Origin: Apostichopus japonicus
Lineage: Eukaryota > Echinodermata > Holothuroidea > Aspidochirotida > Stichopodidae
NCBI RefSeq assembly: GCF_037975245.1
Contig: NC_092562.1
Coordinates: forward strand, 20,287,054 to 20,351,053
Direction: 5' to 3'
DNA length: 64,000 nt
Shown here: piece by piece, positions 24,636 to 32,449 of the stretch
Layout of the letters: each line of letters opens with the position of its first letter
How positions within the stretch are numbered: the first letter of the stretch is position 1
The notes under the pieces: generated by a model
Database searches by the model: none
What the model was told of the DNA's origin: nothing
What the model saw: only the letters and a program-made list of their open reading frames with translations
Made by a program: the position numbers and the translations under genes

Positions 24636-24726
24636 AAACAGAAAATACAAGCAGTAGCCCGCAGAAGGAGTATTTCGCCAAATCTCAGATTAACGAGGAA
24701 TTATACCCCCAAGAAAAGCTAGCTTC

Positions 24727-24800
24727 ATGACTTCCCTACTCTTCGCAATGTTTCTTCTAGCAACCCTAAATTGTAATGGATTACGAAACAGTCAAAAAAA
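24727..24800 (+). pseudogene. Frameshifted N-terminus of ORF2
   Basis: From ATG 24727 (or 24748) the reading ...FLLATLNCNGLRNSQKK encodes the first beta-strand of an AP-type endonuclease, including the asparagine of the N-G-L-R motif. It is one base out of frame with the 1274-codon ORF; the shift is absorbed by the A7 run at 24794-24800 (A6 would keep the frame). The start lies 4 nt after the ORF1 stop (TAG 24720-24722), a layout that allows reinitiation of translation after ORF1. Confidence 0.75.
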
Positions 24801-27800
24801 GGACAGAGCTTTACAGTTCACTGAAAGCCAAAAGGTATGACATTATTGTTTTACTCGAAACATTTTGGGATGAAGACATTCATAAAAAAGCGTCTGCTGA
24901 ATGGGATGGCAAAATTTATTCTTCAATGTATGCCTCTCAAAAACGACGGGGGGTACCCGTTTTGTTTAGAGATACATCTGACTGTGAAGTTACAAGGTGC
25001 ATAACAAATGACAATGGCCGTTACATTCAATTACACCTAACCATTGATGAACGGCCCCTCTGTATCATTGGAATTTATGCACCGAATATACCAAACGAGA
25101 GAATGAACTTTTTCCTGAATCTACATTGTGAACTCAATAAAATTGATAATGAAGTCATTATAGCAGGAGATTTCAATAACTATTTAAATATTTACTTAGA
25201 CAAATTCCCAAGCAGAGCACACCCAGATCCTTCTCGCAAAGTTCTTAATGATACCATGACAAAACACCAACTTGTGGATATTTGGAGAAAGAGAAACCCT
25301 GACAAAGTCAATTTCACGTGTATTCGCAACACCATCTACGGTCGCTCCTCATCTAGAATTGACAGAATACTCATTTCTAAAGGGATTAGTAACTGTGTCT
25401 CCCATTGTAACATTATCACATACCCTCGTTCTGATCACGACTTTGTTGAGATTAGTTTGGATCTTTCTGCTCAACCAAGGGGACATGGTTACTGGATTTT
25501 TAACAATTCTCTCCTCCATGATGATGAATACTTATCACTAATACGCAAGTTAATCCAAAATGAGAAACTCTGCAACGATGTTGAAGTAAACTTTCTCCTA
25601 TGGTACGACAATCTGAAGGAAAAAATAAAGGCTACAACAATAAAGTTCAGCAAAAGAAAACAGAAATTGCAACGCCGGACAAAGAAGGTACTAACAAAAC
25701 AACTTAACTACGAGAAACACAAAGCACAGAAATTTCCTGATTATGACTGTGCTCGCCTTAAAAGTCTGGAGGACAAACTTAACAACATTTCAACGAAAGA
25801 ACTTAAAGGGATAGCCCTCAGATCCAAAATCCAGTACTATGAGGAAGGCGAAAAATCAACAAAGTTCTTCTTCAATCTCGAAAAATCGCGACAGAAAAAG
25901 AAAGTAATGAAGCATTTGCTTACCAATCAAGGCACTCTTATTACCAATCAGGAAGACATAATAAACGAACAAGTTCAATTTTACACAGACCTCTACAGAG
26001 ATGAACCTACAGAAGAGAAATCAAAAGAAGAATTACTTCAATACATCACCAAAAAGCTTTCACCGGAAACTGCCGATAAAATGGATGACAAGCTCTTTCT
26101 ATATGAACTTAAGTCTGCTCTCTTTCAAATGGAGCACAACAAAAGTCCAGGACTTGATGGACTAACTGTTCAATTTTTTAAGACGTTTTGGAATGATTTT
26201 AAGGACATTTTTACTGAACTTATTGAAAAGACTAAAAGCTGTAACCAATTATGTAATTCTATGAAATCTGCCGTCATTACCTTAATCCCCAAAAAAGGGG
26301 ACCTCAGACTCCTTAAAAACTGGAGACCAATTAGCCTTTTAAACACCGATTATAAGATTATTAGCAAAGCACTCGCAAACCGAATTTCGAAAGTAATTAG
26401 TAACCTAGTTTCTGACGATCAGACTTGTTGCGTTCCCAAAAGAGACATTAGCGAAAACGTGCTTACTATGCAAAATATAATTAATTATGTTAACGAAAGT
26501 AATCAAAATGGGTTGGCACTTAAAATCGATCAGCATAAAGCTTTTGACCGAGTCAACCACACTTACCTTTTCAATGTCTTAGATCAAATGGGATTCGGTC
26601 CCAATTTTCTATCCTGGATTCGCATACTTTATACTAATATTAACAGCTGCATCAAACACAATGGCCATATTTCAAATGCTTTTCCTATTCAGAGGGGTGT
26701 ACGACAAGGTTGTCCCATTTCTGCCATGTTGTATGTTTTAAGTGCCGAGCCTTTCCACGATGCAATTTACAATTGTCCTTTTATCTCTGGTGTAGAGTTT
26801 TGTGGAACCGACACCAAAATGTTCCAACATGCTGACGACACAACCTTTTTCGTTAGTAGTATTACCAGTATTTACTCTATTTTAAGAATAATTAACTTGT
26901 ATGAGCGTGCGTCTGGCTCAATGTGTAATTTGGACAAGACTGAGCTCCTCGTTTTTGGTAAATCCAATATCAGTCATCATGATTTTAATTTTCCAGTCAG
27001 AAATGACTATATTATAGTTCTCGGCGTTGCTATTGGCAACGATAAGACAACTATTGAGAAGGTGAATTGGGAGGAAAAAGTTAGAACCTGCAGCCTTTTG
27101 CTCAGCCGGTGGAAGGGGCGCAAACTCTCAATGAGAGGAAAATCCCTTATTGTGAACTCCCTTGTCGTTTCCCGTCTAGTGTACCTAATTTCCACTATAC
27201 CAACGCCAAGCTGGGTGATTAAATCACTCCACGACAGTATAGTTGACTTTATTTGGCGTGGTAAACCGAGTCCTATTAAATATACGACGCTGTTATTACC
27301 TCTAGAAAAAGGTGGAATTAACCTCAGAGATATTGAAATCATTCGTGATTCAATCAGAATCAAACTCATAAGTAAATTGTTAAGAAATGAGGTTAGTGAC
27401 AAATTAAAATTCAGTATGTTATATTTTCTTAATCATTATGAAGACATGAACTTAAATTTAAGTATTTTTCAAATCACTCCTATTTCGAAGTCTTTGGGAG
27501 TTTTACATCCGTTTTACAAAGAATTACTCTTAGCTTGGAAGAAACTAACTAAGGGTAATTTCAGCAAGCCACTCACTAGAGAGGATATACTGTTGCAACC
27601 GTTATTTCATAACCCTCATATTTGTGACAATAATGGCTCACCACTTTTGAACCGTGATTATATACACGGTGGCTTTGTAAGGGTTAGTGACCTTATGTAC
27701 GAGGTAATCCCAGCTTCTATACCTGCTCAGGCAGTCCATGAGTCCATCATTCTTTATAATCCTGACAATCCGATTTCAATCGATGATGTTGACGATTTCC

Positions 27801-28600
27801 TTCAGTTAATCTTGAATGCACTACCCGTTGAATGGGTTAACACTATCTATTCATCCGACAAAATTGTCTCCTCACAACCTTACCCTGATCCTATTATCAG
27901 TTTTACAAGTGGCTCCGAGTGCATTCTTGCCTCAAACATTACTTGCAAACGAGCTACTCACCTCTTTCGCCTGAATCTAAATTGCACTCCAACCGGCCAA
28001 TGCCACTGGATTAAAGAATACCCCAATTTGACGTTTCAAAACAGGTGGAAAAACATCTACAAGAATCCAAAATCCCCCTATGATGCTGATATTGACTTTA
28101 AGATACTCCACAACATTTTACGTACCAATGAACAGCTCTATAAATTTCATATGGTCGATTCACCAATGTGCACTCTGTGTAAATCATGTACCGAAACATT
28201 GACTCATCTTTTTATAGAGTGTTCTGTAATTAAGTATTTTTGGAAGCAATTATATAGCAAACTCAACCACTTATATCATGCAGAAGATGAAGAACAGTGG
28301 AAAATTATTACACTGTTCGGTACTGACCACCATGGAAAAAACGGTGCCTTAGTCGACTTTATTTTCAACATCTATAAATGTGTAATTTGGAACTGCCGTT
28401 GTACCAAACTACAAAATGATTATACTATTAACCCCCGTTTGTATTTTCATAAAACAATAAGAGAAAAACTCTATATGTTATATCACATGCATGTTGCCAA
28501 TAATACTGTTCACAAATTTTCAGATTTTTTCTCTCAAAATAATATTGTCATTTCAATGTCAGATAATACTGGATACACTTATTGCCTCGATAATGCTTAG
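24776..28600 (+). CDS. ORF2 of the Tx1-like LINE: endonuclease-reverse transcriptase (1274 codons; true start probably upstream)
   Basis: ORF2 nicks the target DNA and reverse-transcribes the element RNA onto it. N-terminal AP-type endonuclease: E28 in LLETFW, D132 in AGDFN, S193-R-I-D196, and S219-D220-H221. Reverse transcriptase: KSPGLDGL, the NWRPISLLN motif, KIDQHKAFD with catalytic D585, GVRQGCP, and HADD at 685-688 where this family normally has Y/F-ADD. A C-terminal CCHC (C1132, C1135, H1144, C1149) fits the L1/Tx1 group. The first endonuclease strand (ATLNCNGLRN) lies upstream in another frame. It starts at ATG 24727 or 24748 and is joined through an A7 run at 24794-24800, so the listed ATG (24776) is an artefact of a +1 frameshift. 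No internal stop elsewhere. The A-to-D and YADD-to-HADD issues leave activity doubtful. Confidence 0.88.
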   Translation: MDYETVKKRTELYSSLKAKRYDIIVLLETFWDEDIHKKASAEWDGKIYSSMYASQKRRGVPVLFRDTSDCEVTRCITNDNGRYIQLHLTIDERPLCIIGIYAPNIPNERMNFFLNLHCELNKIDNEVIIAGDFNNYLNIYLDKFPSRAHPDPSRKVLNDTMTKHQLVDIWRKRNPDKVNFTCIRNTIYGRSSSRIDRILISKGISNCVSHCNIITYPRSDHDFVEISLDLSAQPRGHGYWIFNNSLLHDDEYLSLIRKLIQNEKLCNDVEVNFLLWYDNLKEKIKATTIKFSKRKQKLQRRTKKVLTKQLNYEKHKAQKFPDYDCARLKSLEDKLNNISTKELKGIALRSKIQYYEEGEKSTKFFFNLEKSRQKKKVMKHLLTNQGTLITNQEDIINEQVQFYTDLYRDEPTEEKSKEELLQYITKKLSPETADKMDDKLFLYELKSALFQMEHNKSPGLDGLTVQFFKTFWNDFKDIFTELIEKTKSCNQLCNSMKSAVITLIPKKGDLRLLKNWRPISLLNTDYKIISKALANRISKVISNLVSDDQTCCVPKRDISENVLTMQNIINYVNESNQNGLALKIDQHKAFDRVNHTYLFNVLDQMGFGPNFLSWIRILYTNINSCIKHNGHISNAFPIQRGVRQGCPISAMLYVLSAEPFHDAIYNCPFISGVEFCGTDTKMFQHADDTTFFVSSITSIYSILRIINLYERASGSMCNLDKTELLVFGKSNISHHDFNFPVRNDYIIVLGVAIGNDKTTIEKVNWEEKVRTCSLLLSRWKGRKLSMRGKSLIVNSLVVSRLVYLISTIPTPSWVIKSLHDSIVDFIWRGKPSPIKYTTLLLPLEKGGINLRDIEIIRDSIRIKLISKLLRNEVSDKLKFSMLYFLNHYEDMNLNLSIFQITPISKSLGVLHPFYKELLLAWKKLTKGNFSKPLTREDILLQPLFHNPHICDNNGSPLLNRDYIHGGFVRVSDLMYEVIPASIPAQAVHESIILYNPDNPISIDDVDDFLQLILNALPVEWVNTIYSSDKIVSSQPYPDPIISFTSGSECILASNITCKRATHLFRLNLNCTPTGQCHWIKEYPNLTFQNRWKNIYKNPKSPYDADIDFKILHNILRTNEQLYKFHMVDSPMCTLCKSCTETLTHLFIECSVIKYFWKQLYSKLNHLYHAEDEEQWKIITLFGTDHHGKNGALVDFIFNIYKCVIWNCRCTKLQNDYTINPRLYFHKTIREKLYMLYHMHVANNTVHKFSDFFSQNNIVISMSDNTGYTYCLDNA

Positions 28601-28755
28601 CTTGTTATTTCCAACAACTTTTATATAGTCAACGGTTGTCATATGTAATTTATTATTGTAAATACTATTTATTTTTTTTGTAAAAGAACAATTCTTGTAA
28701 ATACATTTAAGCATAGGTGAGCCAGTGGGCTCATCTCCCAATAAAAGAAAAAAAA
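28601..28755 (+). promoter_or_regulatory. 3'UTR of the Tx1-like LINE with terminal stem-loop, poly(A) signal and tail
   Basis: AT-rich 3'UTR of 155 bp. A 9-bp stem (28715-28723 with 28728-28736, one G-U pair) closes a 4-nt loop AGTG. AATAAA follows at 28740-28745, then an A-rich tail directly against the right target duplication. A 3' hairpin close to the tail is a plausible recognition element for the element's own reverse transcriptase; this is inference by analogy with other LINEs. Confidence 0.7.
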
Positions 28756-31348
28756 ATGGCTTGGCGCACTGTACGAGCTGATGAGCGAGGCTCTCTTTTG
28801 CATCGGTGGTTCGAACACCCGGTAATGACGTCTTTTGCCGATCTTTTACAGCGAGTGCCTACATGGGGAGCTGTAAGTATTAGTTAATCGACCTAATATC
28901 TCAGTCCATACAGTGGCGCGATGGCTTGGCGCACTGTACGAGCTGATGAGCGAGGCTCTCTTTTGCATCGGTGGTTCGAACACCCGGTAATGACGTCTTT
29001 TGCCGATCTTTTACAGCGAGTGCCTACATGGGGAGCTGTAAGTATTAGTTAATCGACCTAATATCTCAGTCCATACAGTGGCGCGATGGCTTGGCGCACT
29101 GTACGAGCTGATGAGCGAGGCTCTCTTTTGCATCGGTTGTTCGAACCCCCGGTGATGACTTTTTTTGGCGATCTTTTACAGCGAGTGCCTACATGGGGAG
29201 CTGTAAGTATTAGTTAATCGACCTAATATCTCAGTCCATACAGTGGCGCGATGGCTTGGCGCACTGTACGAGCTGATGAGAGAGGCTCTCTTTTGCATCG
29301 GTGGTTCGAATCCCCGGTGATGACGTCTTTTGCCGATCTTTTACAGCGAGTGCCTACATGGGGAGCTGTAAGTATTAGTTATTCGACCTAATAACTCAGT
29401 CCATACAGTGGCGCGATGGCTTGGCGCACTGTACGAGCTGATGAGAGAGGCTCTCTTTTGCATCGGTGGTTCGAATCCCCGGTGATGACGTCTTTTGCCG
29501 ATCTTTTACAGCGAGTGCCTACATGGGGAGCTGTAAGTATTAGTTATTCGACCTAATAACTCAGTCCATACAGTGGCGAGATGGCTTGGCGCACTGTACG
29601 AGCTGATGAGAGAGGCTTTCTTTTGCATCGGTGGTTCGAACACCCGGTGATGACGTCTTTTGCCGATCTTTTACAGCGAGTGCCTACATGGGGAGCTGTA
29701 AGTATTAGTTAATCGACCTAATAACTCAGTCCATACAGTGGCGCGATGGCTTGGCGCACTGTACGAGCTGATGAGCGAGGCTCTCTTTTGCATCGGTGGT
29801 TCGAATCCCCGGTGATGACGTCTTTTGCCGATCTTTTACAGCGAGTGCCTACATGGGGAGCTGTAAGTATTAGTTAATCGACCTAATATCTCAGTCCATA
29901 AAGTGGCGCGATGGCTTGGCGCACTGTACGAGCTGATGAGCGAGGCTCTCTTTTGCATCGGTTGTTCGAACCCCCGGTGATGACGTCTTTTGGCGATCTT
30001 TTACAGCGAGTGCCTACATGGGGAGCTGTAAGTATTAGTTAATCGACCTAATATCTCAGTCCATACAGTGGCGCGATGGCTTGGCGCACTGTACGAGCTG
30101 ATGAGAGAGGCTCTCTTTTGCATCGGTGGTTCGAATCCCCGGTGATGACGTCTTTTGCCGATCTTTTACAGCGAGTGCCTACATGGGGAGCTGTAAGTAT
30201 TAGTTATTCGACCTAATAACTCAGTCCATACAGTGGCGCGATGGCTTGGCGCACTGTACAAGCTGATGAGAGAGGCTCTCTTTTGCATCGGTGGTTCGAA
30301 TCCCCGGTGATGACGTCTTTTGCCGATCTTTTACAGCGAGTGCCTACATGGGGAGCTGTAAGTATTAGTTATTCGACCTAATAACTCAGTCCATACAGTG
30401 GCGAGATGGCTTGGCGCACTGTACGAGCTGATGAATGAGGCTTTCTTTTGCATCGGTGGTTCGAACACCCGGTGATGACGTCTTTTGCCGATCTTTTACA
30501 GCGAGTGCCTACATGGGGAGCTGTAAGTATTAGTTAATCGACCTAATAACTCAGTCCATACAGTGGCGCGATGGCTTGGCGCACTGTACGAGCTGATGAG
30601 AGAGGCTCTCTTTTGCATCGGTGGTTCGAATCCCCGGTGATGACGTCTTTTGCCGATCTTTTACAGCGAGTGCCTACATGGGGAGCTGTAAGTATTAGTT
30701 ATTCGACCTAATAACTCAGTCCATACAGTGGCGCGATGGCTTGGCGCACTGTACAAGCTGATGAGAGAGGCTCTCTTTTGCATCGGTGGTTCGAATCCCC
30801 GGTGATGACGTCTTTTGCCGATCTTTTACAGCGAGTGCCTACATGGGGAGCTGTAAGTATTAGTTAATCGACCTAATAACTCAGTCCATACAGTGGCGAG
30901 ATGGCTTGGCGCACTGTACGAGCTGATGAGAGAGGCTTTCTTTTGCATCGGTGGTTCGAACACCCGGTGATGACGTCTTTTGCCGATCTTTTACAGCGAG
31001 TGCCTACATGGGGAGCTGTAAGTATTAGTTAATCGACCTAATAACTCAGTCCATACAGTGGCGCGATGGCTTGGCGCACTGTACGAGCTGATGAGCGAGG
31101 CTCTCTTTTGCATCGGTGGTTCGAATCCCCGGTGATGACGTCTTTTGCCGATCTTTTACAGCGAGTGCCTACATGGGGAGCTGTAAGTATTAGTTAATCG
31201 ACCTAATATCTCAGTCCATAAAGTGGCGCGATGGCTTGGCGCACTGTACGAGCTGATGAGCGAGGCTCTCTTTTGCATCGGTGGTTCGAACCCCCGGTGA
31301 TGACGTCTTTTGCCGATCTTTTACAGCGAGTGCCTACAGCGAGTGCCT
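28756..31348 (+). repeat. 165-bp satellite array, segment 4 (about 16 monomers)
   Basis: Begins with the right copy of the LINE target duplication (28756-28767) and runs to the forward CR1/L2-like fragment. The marker series GGCGAG / GGCTTTC / ATAAAGTGG is repeated at about 29570-29900, 30390-30440 and 30890-31220. These markers link this segment to the 12-monomer repeat near 12.6-15.4 kb. A 13-bp direct repeat ACAGCGAGTGCCT closes the segment (31323-31335, 31336-31348). No gene. Confidence 0.95.
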
Positions 31349-31823
31349 CAGAACACTCTATATAACTCTGATTTTACCCCAATTAACTTATTGCACGACT
31401 ATTTGGTCAGGAACCTATTCTACAAATCTTAATCACCTATGTGTCCTCCAGAAGAGAGCTATCCGCCATATATCACATGCTGCACCACGTGATCATACTA
31501 GCCCATTATACAAAAGATTAAATTTATTAAAACTAAATGATATTATAAGAGTCCAGCTTGCAACATTTGCATATAAAGCATGGAATGGATTGTTACCCGA
31601 GGCTTTTAAAGATTTTATATATAGTAATAGACTAATCCACAACCATCAAACACGCCATTGTAATAACGCCCATGTTTTATCCCAACGAAGTACTTTAAGT
31701 TCTTTTAACCCTCGTATTCGTGCTGTAAAAACGTGGAATAATCTCCAGGATAATGTTAAGAATAAGCCTTCTTACTCTGTATTCAAAAGGAATCTCCAAA
31801 CTGTAATTATTTCTCACTATTAA
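31281..31823 (+). pseudogene. Chimeric ORF: satellite leader fused to LINE ORF2 C-terminus
   Basis: Open frame of 180 codons starting from a GTG in the satellite B-box region. About the first 23 residues (VRTPGDDVFCRSFTASAYSEC) are translated satellite; the remainder is the LINE C-terminal domain ending NLQTVIISHY. It is a by-product of insertion, with no evidence of independent function. The LINE part is uninterrupted, so the insertion is fairly young. Confidence 0.72.
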
Positions 31824-32092
31824 TGGATTTATTCTTGTGTGTGTGTTTGCGATTAAGATCATTATAAAGATTGTTAGGATCGCTTATTAACATTATTAAT
31901 TTCTAGTAGAGTCAATTCGATTATTTCATCATTGTAGATGCTACTATTAACTTTTCATTTCTATTCTTAAGTTTTTCTTTCTTTTTTCTTTTTGGGGAGT
32001 CTCCTACTTTGTTAAGCCTTACAGGCTTTATAGGAGACTTCCCGTCACACTGTAAATTGTGATGAAACAAATAAATATACAAATATACAAAT
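31349..32092 (+). mobile_element. CR1/L2-like LINE, longest 3' fragment (forward orientation)
   Basis: The longest of four copies of this family here. Its coding part runs from LRTLYITLILPQLTYCTTIW through LQKRAIRHI and TSPLYKRLNLLKLND to a stop at 31821-31823; this is the C-terminal region after the reverse transcriptase in CR1/L2/Jockey-type ORF2 proteins. The 3'UTR (31824-32092) carries a two-tier hairpin and an AT-rich repeat tail. Satellite resumes with ACATAGGGAGC exactly where the left flank stopped (after CCT), so there is no clear target duplication. Instead the left flank has a 13-bp tandem repeat. No RT motif is left. Confidence 0.87.
31994..32043 (+). other. Two-tier RNA hairpin in the CR1/L2-like 3'UTR
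   Basis: The outer stem pairs 31994-32006 with 32031-32043: 13 bp including one G-U. An inner hairpin AAGCC / GGCTT (32014-32018, 32024-32028) has loop TTACA. The same structure is present on the minus strand of the copies at 17.8, 21.4 and 24.2 kb. In CR1/L2-type LINEs a 3' stem-loop recruits the reverse transcriptase; here that role is inferred. Confidence 0.7.
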
Positions 32093-32449
32093 ACATAGGG
32101 AGCTGTAAGTATTAGTTAATCGACCTAATATCTCAGTCCATACAGTGGCGCGATGGCTTGGCGCACTGTACGAGCTGATGAGCGAGGCTCTCTTTTGCAT
32201 CGGTGGTTCGAACACCCGGTGATGACGTCTTTTGCCGATCTTTTACAGCGAGTGCCTACATGGGGAGCTGTAAGTATTAGTTAATCGACCTAATATCTCA
32301 GTCCATACAGTGGCGCGATGGCTTGGCGCACTGTACGAGCTGATGAGCGAGGCTCTCTTTTGCATCGGTGGTTCGAATCCCCGGTGATGACGTCTTTTGC
32401 CGATCTTTTACAGCGAGTGCCTACATGGGGAGCTGTAAGTATTAGTTAT

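Larger units (their letters stand above)
23203..24722 (+). pseudogene. ORF1 of the Tx1-like LINE (RNA-binding protein with three CCHC zinc knuckles), broken
   Basis: In frame from an upstream ATG at 23155 to a stop after 24030 it reads 292 residues; the preferred start is the ATG at 23203. ORF1 proteins of this class bind the element RNA. The N-terminal half (about 23230-23690) looks like an RRM-type domain, a judgement from pattern only. Three C-X2-C-X4-H-X4-C knuckles follow at residues 184-233 of the longer reading (CNKC...DC, CREC...RC, CFRC...LC). A Pro/Ser/Thr-rich tail follows. The frame then breaks in an A7 run (23993-23999); reading one base over, an acidic/Lys-rich tail (NEETTKNKSSNKAK...) continues to the LINE insertion at 24152 and resumes after it (KQKIQAVARRRS...), ending at TAG 24720-24722. 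The insertion plus its TSD account exactly for the interruption. Confidence 0.82.
22994..28755 (+). mobile_element. Full-length Tx1/L1-like non-LTR retrotransposon (5.76 kb), frameshifted and interrupted
   Basis: Order: 5'UTR of about 209 bp, ORF1 (nucleic-acid-binding protein with three CCHC knuckles), ORF2 (endonuclease, reverse transcriptase, C-terminal CCHC), short 3'UTR with a terminal stem-loop, AATAAA and poly(A). The satellite sequence ATGGCTTGGCGC stands on both sides (22982-22993 and 28756-28767), a 12-bp target-site duplication typical of target-primed reverse transcription. Tx1/L1-group assignment comes from the RT phrase NWRPISLLNTDYKIISKALA, the EN type and the CCHC at the ORF2 end. 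It is damaged by a reverse CR1/L2-like insertion at 24152-24630 and by apparent +1 frameshifts in A-runs at 23993-23999 and 24794-24800. Confidence 0.9.

Noticed and set aside
25272-28741. Short ORFs overlapping ORF2 on either strand
   Set aside because: They overlap a 1274-codon frame with clear endonuclease and RT motifs; none has its own recognisable domain.
17726-32092. Sequence-specific insertion of the CR1/L2-like LINE into the satellite
   Set aside because: The two independent satellite insertions are at different monomer positions (after CATACAGT and after GTGCCT), and a third is inside the other LINE. No shared target.
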